DNA of 64,000 bases from assembly GCA_017397845.1 (NCBI GenBank), contig JAFQHU010000021.1, positions 1 to 64,000 on the forward strand, read 5' to 3'. The notes under the pieces were generated by a model. That model made no database searches. It was given only the letters and a program-made list of their open reading frames with translations, and was not told the origin of the DNA. Of this stretch, positions 7,833 through 15,593 are shown one piece after another; position 1 is the stretch's first letter; the number at the start of each line of letters is the position of its first letter. Both the position numbers and the translations under genes were made by a program. Origin of the DNA: Clostridia bacterium (lineage in GTDB: Bacteria > Bacillota > Clostridia > Oscillospirales > Acutalibacteraceae).

Positions 7833-9710
7833 ATGACTACTATTGAAGAATTAGTGGAGTTTTGTAATGAAGAAGAGCCTGTAGGAGCTTTATTATTAAC
7901 GGGTGAATGGGGTTGCGGAAAAACATATCTTATCGAACATGAATTTAAAGAAAAAACAACAGAAACAGCGGTAGTTCTGCGTATATCATTATTTGGCTTA
8001 ATGGAAATAGATGAAATTCACAATGCAATAAACAATGCTTGGATAGACGAATATTGTAAGCAAAAAAAATTGGACACAGTTTTGAATTATGTTAGTAAAG
8101 GACAAAAATTGTTAGGCAAGTTAGATTTTCTTCCTGAAAGTATCAAAGGGTTAGGTACGACAAATTTATCTGATTGTATACCTATCAAAAATACTATGGA
8201 TGATAAATCTGTTATACTTGTTTTTGATGATTTGGAACGTTGTCATATAAATACAGTGGATGTTTTAGGTCTTATTAATGATTATTCTGAAAATTTAAAG
8301 TATCATACCATAATAATTGCCAATCAAGAAAAAATTATAGCATCCCAAAATCCTACAAAAATTATAGCTGAAATTCAATATAATTCCAACAAAAGTAACA
8401 GTAACACAGATAATAAAAATGCTACTATAATAATTGACAAACAGGGAGAGTCCGTAGATAGTGATATCTCATACACAGAAATTAAAGAAAAAATAATACA
8501 AAGAACCGTTCAATATCAGCCTAATTATAATGTCATTATTTCAAATATTATTGATAATTTAAAATGTGGTAATGAAGAATACAGAACCTTCATTACTACT
8601 AATAAGGATGTAATACTAGATCTGTTTGCTCCCGATGAATTATTAAGAACTGACAACAACCATGAGGAAAAGCGCCCTCATAATATAAGAAGTTTAAGAT
8701 GTGCCATAAATGACTTTTATCGAGTCTATACAATTCTAAAAGAAAATGAAATTGATAATATACAACATTGGTTATATAGTTTTATTGCATATGTAATTTC
8801 TTATAAAGCCGATATCGCTAAAGAAGGTTATTATGGAACAATCTTTTGTGATGATCAAGTTCAAAAATTATATCCAGCATTTAATGATAATTATATTCTC
8901 TCAGCCGTAAAAAAGTGGATACTAAATGGGATTTGGGATAACACCGCAATAACCCATGAAATTATGATACTAAAAAAACGTGCCGAAGTAGTTAAAGCGA
9001 GCGATATTATAAAATATAATAGAATAATGGATATTGATGAGGAGACTATTTATGAAGGTTTTGAAGATTTTTTAAATGATGTTTATCAAGGTCTTCTTAC
9101 ATTAGATGAATATGTTCTTTTTATAGAAAACAGTTGTTGGGCAAGGCGTTACAAATTCGAGTTCCCAATCGATATTGATTGGAATGAAGTTGGTTGTGGA
9201 GTTGATATTTGTATAGATGAAATAAAAAAAGAACTTCCCGAAGGACAACTATTATATCGTTCAATCGGTGATAATAATAAAGATTTGTTTAATGAAAAAG
9301 AATGGTCTTTATATCAAAAAATTGATTTTTTTGCGTCTCAAGGGTTAATGTATTATAGGAATAAATTACTTTATCTTGATGCAATGAATAATCATGCTTC
9401 GAAAGCTTTTGTTTTAGTACAAAATAAAAGATTCAACCTGTTTGATGATGAAATGGCTATAGCAACAGCATTCAAGACAGTATCAAATGCCGATAAAAAT
9501 GATTATAGTATTTACTTCGATAGAATTTGGACAAAGAACATTCAAACTGAAGTTTTTGAATACGCTGATAGCAAAAATAGCTTTATTAAATTAAAAAACA
9601 TGATGAACGATATGATGACAGAGTATATAGCAAATAAAAAGATTTTTGCAGAACTACACACAAAGAGGTTCATTGAAGTTCTTGAAAATATAATATCAAT
9701 TACTGATTGA
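7833..9710 (+). CDS. KAP-family P-loop NTPase, third gene of the defence-like operon
   Basis: 625 residues. Walker A is GEWGCGKT (24-31) and Walker B is SVILVFDDLERC (126-137), with an IIIANQEKI sensor strand after it; this combination is diagnostic of KAP P-loop NTPases of the STAND/AAA+ class. The stretch between Walker A and B (including RISLFGL) carries no clear membrane insertion, unlike many KAP proteins, so the product is probably cytoplasmic. After an Asn/Ser-rich linker near residue 190, the rest is a large helical, unrecognised region that could be a sensor. Start: AAAGGAG eight bases before the ATG. It follows the SMC-like gene by 20 bases and is the last gene of the operon. A regulatory or target-sensing role is inferred from the operon only. 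Confidence 0.75.
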   Translation: MTTIEELVEFCNEEEPVGALLLTGEWGCGKTYLIEHEFKEKTTETAVVLRISLFGLMEIDEIHNAINNAWIDEYCKQKKLDTVLNYVSKGQKLLGKLDFLPESIKGLGTTNLSDCIPIKNTMDDKSVILVFDDLERCHINTVDVLGLINDYSENLKYHTIIIANQEKIIASQNPTKIIAEIQYNSNKSNSNTDNKNATIIIDKQGESVDSDISYTEIKEKIIQRTVQYQPNYNVIISNIIDNLKCGNEEYRTFITTNKDVILDLFAPDELLRTDNNHEEKRPHNIRSLRCAINDFYRVYTILKENEIDNIQHWLYSFIAYVISYKADIAKEGYYGTIFCDDQVQKLYPAFNDNYILSAVKKWILNGIWDNTAITHEIMILKKRAEVVKASDIIKYNRIMDIDEETIYEGFEDFLNDVYQGLLTLDEYVLFIENSCWARRYKFEFPIDIDWNEVGCGVDICIDEIKKELPEGQLLYRSIGDNNKDLFNEKEWSLYQKIDFFASQGLMYYRNKLLYLDAMNNHASKAFVLVQNKRFNLFDDEMAIATAFKTVSNADKNDYSIYFDRIWTKNIQTEVFEYADSKNSFIKLKNMMNDMMTEYIANKKIFAELHTKRFIEVLENIISITD

Positions 9711-9862
9711 ACAAAGCACTTGCAAAAATGATTGAAGGATCAATTTTAGGTGTTAATTGAATAATTTTAACCAATATTGTTTAGTAAATTTAGAATTGTG
9801 TATTATGTGCACTCAACTACCGATAAAAATTAAGTACTGTATGGACACTCCGACCAAACAAG

Positions 9863-9909
9863 AAAAATCCGAACCAAATTTTCCGGGTAGAAAAAGGGTT
9901 CGGATTTTT
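9863..9909 (+). terminator. Strong intrinsic terminator
   Basis: Perfect 13-bp arms AAAAATCCGAACC (9863-9875) and GGTTCGGATTTTT (9897-9909) with a built-in T-tract. The flanking A and T runs make it bidirectional. It probably marks the end of the operon transcript 150 bases after the last stop. Confidence 0.8.
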
Positions 9910-9920
9910 ATGCTTTTAAA

Positions 9921-10061
9921 ATGACCTCTTCCGGCGGTGGTTCGGGCGGAGAGAGAAATAACAGCTCAAATAACAGCGGAGGCAGTGGAGGTTCAGGCTG
10001 TGATACTGCATTGATTATATTGGCAGTCATAGGTTTAGTTCTTTGTCTGATAGGTAAATAA
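9921..10061 (+). CDS. Possible 46-residue Gly/Ser-rich single-pass membrane peptide
   Basis: ATG ACC TCT ... TAA encodes a Gly/Ser/Asn-rich N-terminal half (GGGSGG, then NNSSNNSGGSGGSG) followed by a hydrophobic helix (ALIILAVIGLVLCLIGK) ending at the stop. It resembles the C-terminal linker plus membrane anchor of larger clostridial proteins. There is no Shine-Dalgarno and the start lies 11 bases after the terminator T-tract, so it may be the surviving tail of a lost gene rather than an expressed peptide. Confidence 0.35.
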   Translation: MTSSGGGSGGERNNSSNNSGGSGGSGCDTALIILAVIGLVLCLIGK

Positions 10062-10088
10062 ATCGAGTAATGACAGAAGGTGTACGAT

Positions 10089-10664
10089 ATGAGTTTTAAC
10101 ATTAATAAAGATGTAAAAGTTAATATAATACGCAGTGATCGCAAGACACTCTCTATTCAACTTAAGACAGGAGAAATCATTGTTCGTGCACCGTTGTGTA
10201 TGAAGGATAAAGAGATTTACAGCTTCATTGAATCTAAAAAATCTTGGATTGAAAAGAATCTCGCTAAAATAGAGAAACGAGAAAAAGCAATCAGCGAGGT
10301 TAAACCCTTCACGAAGGAAGAGATAAATGTATTTGCCGAAAAAGCAAAAGAAATTATGCCTGAGCGAGTGAAGTATTACGCTCCTCAAATAGGCGTAACT
10401 TATAACAGAATCACTATCCGCTGTCAGCGCACCCGTTGGGGTAGCTGCTCATCAAAGGGTAATCTGAATTTCAACTGCCTGTTGGCTTTATTCCCAATTG
10501 AGGTTATTGACAGCGTTGTTGTACATGAGCTTTGCCATAGAAAGCATATGAATCATTCACCGCAGTTTTATACCGAGATTGAGAAGGTATTCCCTGAGTA
10601 TAAGAAGTGGCACAAGTGGCTCAGTGATAACGGTGGGGCGTATATTGGACGGTTGCCTGAGTAA
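10089..10664 (+). CDS. YgjP-like (DUF45) M48-type metallopeptidase domain protein
   Basis: 191 residues, the usual length for this family. The metal-binding motif HELCH with a third His (H146, H150, H156) is preceded by the family hallmark RCQRTRWGSCSSKG and the NFNCLL strand. Members are soluble zinc proteins annotated either as UTP pyrophosphatase-like or as SprT-like proteases; the physiological substrate is not settled. ATG 10089 is chosen over the upstream GTG because GAAGGTG lies just before it. It stands alone downstream of the gap after the defence-like operon. Confidence 0.85.
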   Translation: MSFNINKDVKVNIIRSDRKTLSIQLKTGEIIVRAPLCMKDKEIYSFIESKKSWIEKNLAKIEKREKAISEVKPFTKEEINVFAEKAKEIMPERVKYYAPQIGVTYNRITIRCQRTRWGSCSSKGNLNFNCLLALFPIEVIDSVVVHELCHRKHMNHSPQFYTEIEKVFPEYKKWHKWLSDNGGAYIGRLPE

Positions 10665-10747
10665 AGAATTTTGTATTCAGAGCAATTTTTTGAAAGAGAA
10701 AACTTTTGTTATATAGTAAAAAAATTCATAATGATAATGGTGACTTT

Positions 10748-11176
10748 ATGAAAATTATAATTGATGCCGATGCATGTCCTGTTTTGGATATTACCGTAGA
10801 AGTAGCCAAAGAGCGAGGCCTTGAATGTATCATCGTCTGCGACAATACCCACTCCATTGAAAAAGACGGAGCAACAACTATTGTCGTTGATAAGGGTGCA
10901 GATTCTGCCGATTGCCGTATTGCAAACCTTACGGAAAAGGGTGATGTAATCGTTACGCAGGACTACGGTCTTGCGGCTCTTGTGCTTGGTAAGGGTGCAA
11001 AGGCACTTAACCAGAACGGACTTATTTACACTGACGGCAATATAGAAAATCTCCTTTTCACCCGTTTTATAGGCAAAAAGGAGAGGTTGGCAGGAAACAG
11101 AACAAAGGGCCCGAAAAAGAGAACTGCACAGAATGATGCAGACTTTCTGAAGGCGTTGCTGTTGTGTATTGAATAG
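10748..11176 (+). CDS. YaiI/YqxD family (DUF188) protein
   Basis: 142 residues, matching the family. It begins with the hallmark KIIIDADACPV and contains the conserved GADSADCRIANL and VTQDYGLAALVLGKGAKAL stretches, a PIN-like fold, and the C-terminal LFTRFIGKKERLAGNRTKGP region. Members are conserved soluble proteins with suspected nuclease-like activity but no proven role. The ATG at 10748 (GGTGA upstream) is preferred over the earlier start at 10706, whose extra 14 residues are not family-like. It is transcribed alone, with an ADH gene remnant directly behind it. Confidence 0.85.
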   Translation: MKIIIDADACPVLDITVEVAKERGLECIIVCDNTHSIEKDGATTIVVDKGADSADCRIANLTEKGDVIVTQDYGLAALVLGKGAKALNQNGLIYTDGNIENLLFTRFIGKKERLAGNRTKGPKKRTAQNDADFLKALLLCIE

Positions 11177-11177
11177 T

Positions 11178-11267
11178 ATGTTCGCTTTGAAAGACATCGA
11201 AAAGGCTTATGATATTTTTGAGAATAAGCTCGACGGGGTTATTAAGATTGCGATTACTAATGATTAA
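11178..11267 (+). pseudogene. C-terminal remnant of a zinc-type alcohol dehydrogenase
   Basis: Twenty-nine codons encode MFALKDIEKAYDIFENKLDG followed by VIKIAITND. The string matches the conserved end of medium-chain zinc alcohol dehydrogenases, where F(x)LKDIxxAYxIFENxxDGVIKI precedes the stop. Nothing corresponding to the preceding 320 residues remains: the YqxD-like gene ends two bases earlier. It appears to be the scar of a deletion that fused the two loci. Expression is unlikely because no ribosome site precedes it. Confidence 0.6.
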
Positions 11268-11273
11268 TTTTGT

Positions 11274-11297
11274 GCCATCCGAAAGGGTGGCATTTTT
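11274..11297 (+). terminator. Intrinsic terminator
   Basis: GCCATCC (11274-11280) pairs with GGGTGGC (11285-11291) with one G-U pair, then TTTTT. Probably the original terminator of the lost dehydrogenase gene. Confidence 0.65.
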
Positions 11298-11357
11298 GCT
11301 TTAAGTGTGTTATAATCAGTTTGATAAAAAATTGACTTAGGAAAAGGTGCTTTCATA

Positions 11358-11936
11358 ATGAAAAAGTTATTATACATTGATGCCTGTATAAGAGATGAGC
11401 AGTCAAGAACCAAACGAATTGCAACTCCTATAATCGAAGCATTGAAGCAGAAATACGAGGTTCAGACCCTTGTTATCAATGACCTTGATTTAAGCATCGT
11501 GAAAAAGGAGCTTGTAACGAAGCGAACAAACGGCGACATTGACCCTCAGGTTATGTCTTGGGCAGAAAGTGTGCGTGATGCCGACAGAATTGTTATTGCG
11601 GCACCCTTCTGGGATATGTCAATTCCTGCAGCACTCAAAAATTTTCTTGAGCTTTGCTCTATTTTTGATGTAACCTTCAAATCGGACGATAAAACCTGCT
11701 ACGGTAATTGCAAGGCTGAGAAAATGCTTTACATCACCACAAGAGGTATGGACATCGACACCGGTGATGTGTTAGAGCAGGGCTCTTCATATCTTAAAGC
11801 TTTGTCCTGGCTTTGGGGCATAGGACCCTTAGAGGTGCTTTCGGCACAGAATATGGACTACCTTTCCGAAAGGGAAATCGAAGAAAGGATCAGCAGAGCA
11901 ATTTTCGAGGGACTGAAAATTGCAGAGGAATTTTAA
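11358..11936 (+). CDS. Flavodoxin-fold NAD(P)H oxidoreductase (AzoR-like)
   Basis: 192 residues of the flavodoxin_2/AzoR type, FMN-dependent NADH:quinone or azo reductases. Visible features are the KKLLYIDACIRDEQSRTKRI phosphate-loop strand, the central VIAAPFWDMSIPAALKNFLE segment that contacts FMN, and the late ITTRGMDID strand. It likely detoxifies quinones or azo compounds in the cytoplasm. No azoreductase-specific partner is nearby; the next gene is a MATE drug pump 62 bases downstream, which fits a xenobiotic-handling pair, although the pump has its own -10 box. Confidence 0.8.
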   Translation: MKKLLYIDACIRDEQSRTKRIATPIIEALKQKYEVQTLVINDLDLSIVKKELVTKRTNGDIDPQVMSWAESVRDADRIVIAAPFWDMSIPAALKNFLELCSIFDVTFKSDDKTCYGNCKAEKMLYITTRGMDIDTGDVLEQGSSYLKALSWLWGIGPLEVLSAQNMDYLSEREIEERISRAIFEGLKIAEEF

Positions 11937-11947
11937 TAGCTTTGTTG

Positions 11948-11956
11948 TGATATAAT
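11948..11956 (+). promoter_or_regulatory. Extended -10 promoter of the MATE gene
   Basis: TGATATAAT, extended -10, about 42 bases before the MATE start. No strong -35. Confidence 0.5.
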
Positions 11957-11998
11957 CATTTCGAAACATAGCATTTGAACGGAAGTGTAAAAAAACAA

Positions 11999-13387
11999 AT
12001 GTCAACTGTAAAAAAATCTGCAAAAACTGACTTCTCGGCAGGTCCGGTATGGAAGTGTATAGTCGCTCAGGCGATACCTCTGACTGTGGCTCAGCTTGTT
12101 CAGTTATTATATAATGTTGTGGATCGAATATACCTCGGTCACATGGGTGACGGTAACAGTATGGCTCTGACGGGTGTTGGGCTTACTTTTCCTGTTGTTT
12201 CTCTGATTATGGCTTTTACTGCTCTGTTCGGTAACGGCGGTGTTCCTCTTTTTTCCATAAAGCGTGGTGCAGGGGAAGAAAAAACCGCAGGCGAGATTCT
12301 CGGCAATTCCTTTGCTTTATTGCTGTGCAGCTCTTTGATTTTAACAGCGTCAGGATATGCTTTCACAAAACCTATTCTATTTGCTTTCGGTGCCGGTGAG
12401 GAGTCTTACATATATGCTAAAGAATATCTTGATGTTTATCTGCTCGGTACAGTTTTTTCTATGATTGCCACGGGAATGAACGGCTATATCAATGCTCAGG
12501 GCTTTCCAAAAATCGGTATGTGGTCGGTTGCTGTGGGTGCCGTTTGCAATATAGTTCTTGACCCGCTTTTTATCTTCGGGCTGAATATGGGTGTTGCAGG
12601 CGCCGCATTGGCGACGATAATCAGTCAGGCTGTTTCTGCCTTTTGGGTGCTTCGCTTTCTTACAGGCAAAAAAGCAATCATTCCTTTACGCCGCGACAAT
12701 ATAAGAATAGGCAAAAGCCTAACCAAAGATATCTGTAAGCTCGGTATATCAAATTTCATTATGCAGGGTACTACCTGTCTCGTGCAGGTGGCGTGCAATA
12801 AAACCTTACAGACATTCGGCGGTGATTTATACATCGGCATTATGACAGTAACAAACTCTGTGCGTGAAATTTTTATGCTTCCCGTTATGGGTATAGTAAG
12901 CGGTGCACAGCCTGTTGTCAGCTTCAATTACGGAGCAAGAGAATTCGACAGAGTGCGTTCGGGTATCCGTTTTAACACATTAATCGGTACTGTTTATACA
13001 TTAATAGCCTGGATGCTTGTGATTTTATTCCCAAGCTTTTGGTTCGGTATATTTTCCGACGATGTACAGATGGCGGAGCTTGGTATCGAAGCGATGAAAG
13101 TTTACTTTTTCGGTTTCGTGTTTATGTCATTACAGTTCGCAGGGCAGTCAACCTTCCAGGCTTTGGGCGATGCAAAGCACGCTGTATTTTTCTCTCTGCT
13201 TCGCAAGGCCGTAATTGTGGTGCCGCTTACACTTTTGCTTCCTCGAATGGGATTAGGTGTTATGGGCGTGTTTATGGCTGAGCCGATCTCTAATGTTTTG
13301 GGCGGTGCGGCCTGCTACCTTACAATGCGCATGACGGTTTACAGAGAGATTAAAAAGGAAATTGCTAAGGCTGAAACAAGTGAGTAG
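11999..13387 (+). CDS. MATE-family multidrug efflux transporter
   Basis: 462 residues, about 12 membrane helices. Family features include AIPLTVAQLVQLLYNVVDRI near the N terminus, the PVVSFNYGAREFDRVRSG segment starting the second half, and the internal two-fold repeat (GNSMALTGVGLTFPV). MATE proteins export cationic drugs or metabolites using Na+ or H+ gradients. ATG 11999 is chosen, with GGAAGTG upstream; TTG 11975 would add eight residues. It ends at a bidirectional terminator. The substrate cannot be read from sequence. Confidence 0.9.
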   Translation: MSTVKKSAKTDFSAGPVWKCIVAQAIPLTVAQLVQLLYNVVDRIYLGHMGDGNSMALTGVGLTFPVVSLIMAFTALFGNGGVPLFSIKRGAGEEKTAGEILGNSFALLLCSSLILTASGYAFTKPILFAFGAGEESYIYAKEYLDVYLLGTVFSMIATGMNGYINAQGFPKIGMWSVAVGAVCNIVLDPLFIFGLNMGVAGAALATIISQAVSAFWVLRFLTGKKAIIPLRRDNIRIGKSLTKDICKLGISNFIMQGTTCLVQVACNKTLQTFGGDLYIGIMTVTNSVREIFMLPVMGIVSGAQPVVSFNYGAREFDRVRSGIRFNTLIGTVYTLIAWMLVILFPSFWFGIFSDDVQMAELGIEAMKVYFFGFVFMSLQFAGQSTFQALGDAKHAVFFSLLRKAVIVVPLTLLLPRMGLGVMGVFMAEPISNVLGGAACYLTMRMTVYREIKKEIAKAETSE

Positions 13388-13391
13388 GCAA

Positions 13392-13418
13392 AACCCCTGA
13401 CCGAAAAAGTCAGGGGTT
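13392..13418. terminator. Bidirectional intrinsic terminator
   Basis: AACCCCTGAC (13392-13401) and GTCAGGGGTT (13409-13418) form a perfect 10-bp stem between the convergent MATE and Fe-S genes. Confidence 0.8.
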
Positions 13419-13434
13419 ATATTCATATCTTGCT

Positions 13435-14133
13435 TCATTCAACTAATCTGCCGTCAGTTGTAACCGTAACCACTCTCCACGGGATAAACTTTCCGCTGGC
13501 CATAAGAGCTCTTTTGACTGCGTTTTCGATTCCGCCGCAGCAGGGCACCTCCATACGGATAACGGTGACACTTTTGATGTCGTTACCTTTGATGATAGAC
13601 GTCAGCTTGTCGGTGTAATCACCCTCGTCAAGCTTAGGACAGCCGATAAGCGTTATGCGGTTACGGATAAATTCATTGTGAAAATTTCCGTAGGCATAGG
13701 CGGTGCAGTCAGCAGCCACGAGAAGATTTGCTCCCTTGAAATAGGGTGCGTTTACGGGTACAAGCTTAATTTGTACGGGCCATTGTCTGAGCTGACTGCT
13801 TACGGGTGCGGAAGCATTACCGCAGTCACAAGTATCACGGTTAATCGCCTTTGACTGTGTGCCGGGACAGCCGCAGGGCAGAGGTGCGGCTGCCTTTTTT
13901 TCCTTTGCCGCCTGCACAGCACCTTCGTCATAGGCGGGCGCTTCTCTTTCCTCAAAGGTGATGGCATTTGTGGGGCAGGCGGGAAGACAGTCGCCCAAAC
14001 CGTCGCAGTAATCCTCACGGGTGAGCTTTGCTTTGCCGTCAACCATTTCAATGGCGCCCTCATGACATGCCGCCGCACATGCTCCGCAGCCGTTACATTT
14101 TTCTTCGTTTATTTTAATAATTTTTCTTATCAT
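13435..14133 (-). CDS. 4Fe-4S ferredoxin-domain protein linked to Crp/Fnr regulators
   Basis: 232 residues. The N terminus is a two-cluster ferredoxin module (CNGCGACAAACHEGAI, then CDGLGDCLPACPTNAI), so it should bind two [4Fe-4S] clusters. A Cys-rich middle (CGCPGTQSK, DTCDCGN) and a C-terminal domain with TLIGCPKLDEGDYTDKL and MEVPCCGG follow. Such proteins are common in anaerobes, often beside Crp/Fnr genes, and have been annotated as iron-sulfur or reductase-associated proteins of unknown reaction. ATG 14133 has GAGAGGAG upstream; a longer frame exists but overlaps the divergent promoter and gene. It is divergent from the Crp/Fnr gene, 88 bases away. Confidence 0.85.
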   Translation of the reverse strand: MIRKIIKINEEKCNGCGACAAACHEGAIEMVDGKAKLTREDYCDGLGDCLPACPTNAITFEEREAPAYDEGAVQAAKEKKAAAPLPCGCPGTQSKAINRDTCDCGNASAPVSSQLRQWPVQIKLVPVNAPYFKGANLLVAADCTAYAYGNFHNEFIRNRITLIGCPKLDEGDYTDKLTSIIKGNDIKSVTVIRMEVPCCGGIENAVKRALMASGKFIPWRVVTVTTDGRLVE

Positions 14134-14150
14134 AAAAAAACTCCTCTCTT

Positions 14151-14191
14151 GACTTGTTGAGCCAATTATATTACAATAATTATAACAAGTC
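14151..14191. promoter_or_regulatory. Inverted repeat in the divergent Fe-S / Crp-Fnr promoter region
   Basis: GACTTGTT (14151-14158) and AACAAGTC (14184-14191) are perfect 8-bp arms around 25 AT-rich bases that can hold -10 boxes for both directions. Probably an operator for one of the neighbouring Crp/Fnr proteins. Confidence 0.45.
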
Positions 14192-14221
14192 GGTTGTTTT
14201 TGCAACAGAAAAGAGGCTTTT

Positions 14222-14881
14222 ATGAAAAAATACATTCCTGTTTTGAAAAAAACAAAGCTTTTTTCGGGTGTGGGAGAGGAGGATGCTGCTTCCCTGCTTT
14301 CTTGTCTCGGCGCGAAAAAAAGGACGTACCGGAAGGGCGAATATATACTGCGTGAGGGTGAGCATATAAGTGACATTTTCATTCTCGTCGAGGGTAAAAT
14401 ATACATTCAGAATGACGATTATTGGGGCAATCGCAGTATTCTTTCGGTGCTTTCTGTGGGCGAGATGTTCGGTGAAGCGTACTCATCACCTGAAAGCGGA
14501 GTGATACTGAATGATGTTGTGGCCATGGAGGACAGTACGGTGATTTTCTTTGATGTCAGAAGAATCCTCACGACCTGTTCCTCTGCCTGCCGTTTTCACA
14601 ATATGATAGTGCAGAACATGTTTTTCGCTGTTTCCGACAAGAACAGAAGGCTCGTACAAAAGCTCGGCCATATGTCGGGACGAACCACCCGTGCGAAGCT
14701 GATTTCTTATCTTTCCGAGGAAGCAAAACGGCGGGGCAGCTCTGCTTTTACCGTACCCTTTAACCGTCAGCAGTTGGCGGACTATCTTTCCGTGGACCGC
14801 AGTGCCATGTCAAAAGAGCTGTGCAGAATGCGGGACGAGGGAATGATAAGGTTTGATAAGAGCAGCTTTGAGCTTTTGTAA
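14222..14881 (+). CDS. Crp/Fnr-family transcriptional regulator
   Basis: 219 residues. Residues about 12-120 form a cyclic-nucleotide-binding-like beta-barrel (YRKGEYILREGEHISDIFIL, then a VGEMFGEAYS segment); 145-215 form the Crp winged helix (FTVPFNRQQLADYLSVDRSA, then MSKELCRMRDEGMI). It lacks the N-terminal Cys cluster of true Fnr, and the effector is unknown. In anaerobes this subgroup sits beside Fe-S or hybrid-cluster proteins and controls nitrosative or redox responses. It is divergent from such a gene here and 14 bases upstream of a second Crp/Fnr gene in the same operon. Confidence 0.9.
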   Translation: MKKYIPVLKKTKLFSGVGEEDAASLLSCLGAKKRTYRKGEYILREGEHISDIFILVEGKIYIQNDDYWGNRSILSVLSVGEMFGEAYSSPESGVILNDVVAMEDSTVIFFDVRRILTTCSSACRFHNMIVQNMFFAVSDKNRRLVQKLGHMSGRTTRAKLISYLSEEAKRRGSSAFTVPFNRQQLADYLSVDRSAMSKELCRMRDEGMIRFDKSSFELL

Positions 14882-14895
14882 TAAGGAGGAACAAT

Positions 14896-15573
14896 ATGTC
14901 AGAAAAAATCAATTGCAGTGAAGTTTATAATCAGCATTTCCCTTTTTGGGATAAACTAAGTATGGAGGATAAGGTGTATCTTTGTAAAAATTCTTCGCTT
15001 GAGCATTTTGAAAAAGAGCAACCCGTCCACGGCAATACAGGCTGTACCGGTCTTTATATCGTCAAAGAGGGAAGACTGCGGATTTATATGCTCTCCGATG
15101 AGGGTAAAGAAATCACTCTTTACCGACTTGGCAAAGGGGATATATGTATGCTTTCTGCCTGCTGTGTGCTCAGCAGCATCACCTTTGATGTTTATGTCGA
15201 TGCAGAACAGCCGAGTGATTGTTATATGATAAACGGTAACGCTTTCAATGATATCAGTGAGAGGTATCTTGAGGTGAAAAATTTTGCTCTTGAAATTGCT
15301 GTGCAAAGGTTTTCCGATGTGATGTGGATAATGCAGCAGATTGTTTTTATGAGCATGGATAAGCGTTTGGCGATTTTTCTTCTTGACGAGTGTAATGCTG
15401 TCGGTAATGATTTTATTTCAATGACCCACGAGCAGATTGCGCGTCATTTGGGTACGGCAAGAGAGGTCATAACAAGACTTCTCCGCCATCTTGCCTCCGA
15501 CGGTGCGGTTGAGGTAACTCGCCGGGGAATAAGCATTATTAACAAAAAGAAGTTACGGGATATTGCCCTTTGA
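14896..15573 (+). CDS. Second Crp/Fnr-family regulator, candidate thioredoxin activator
   Basis: 225 residues. A sensor barrel (residues 25-125) contains the LYIVKEGRLRIYMLSDEGKE strand pair and GDICMLSACCVLSS, whose cysteines are typical of a Crp/Fnr subgroup suspected of thiol sensing. The C-terminal HTH is MTHEQIARHLGTAREVITRL, a good match to the Fnr/Crp recognition helix. AAGGAGG precedes the ATG. It ends 20 bases from the convergent thioredoxin gene, whose promoter carries a Crp-type palindrome at -41.5, so it may activate trxA. This pairing of Crp/Fnr with thioredoxin recurs in Clostridia. Confidence 0.9.
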   Translation: MSEKINCSEVYNQHFPFWDKLSMEDKVYLCKNSSLEHFEKEQPVHGNTGCTGLYIVKEGRLRIYMLSDEGKEITLYRLGKGDICMLSACCVLSSITFDVYVDAEQPSDCYMINGNAFNDISERYLEVKNFALEIAVQRFSDVMWIMQQIVFMSMDKRLAIFLLDECNAVGNDFISMTHEQIARHLGTAREVITRLLRHLASDGAVEVTRRGISIINKKKLRDIAL

Positions 15574-15593
15574 CAAATACCCCGTAAATGATC

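Larger units (their letters stand above)
9711..10088. other. Gene-poor gap after the defence-like operon
   Basis: 378 bases separate the KAP gene from the YgjP-like gene. The first 150 bases are AT-rich with no coding signal. Then comes a strong terminator hairpin (9863-9909) and a Gly/Ser-rich 46-codon ORF (9921-10061). I see no direct repeats, tRNA end or attachment site that would mark the edge of an integrated island. Confidence 0.6.

Noticed and set aside
5050..9800. Attachment sites flanking the defence-like operon
   Set aside because: Comparison by eye of the left and right flanks revealed no shared direct repeat or tRNA fragment.
10709..11197. 162-codon open frame antisense to the YqxD-like gene
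   Set aside because: The sense protein matches DUF188 over its whole length; the antisense product has no features.
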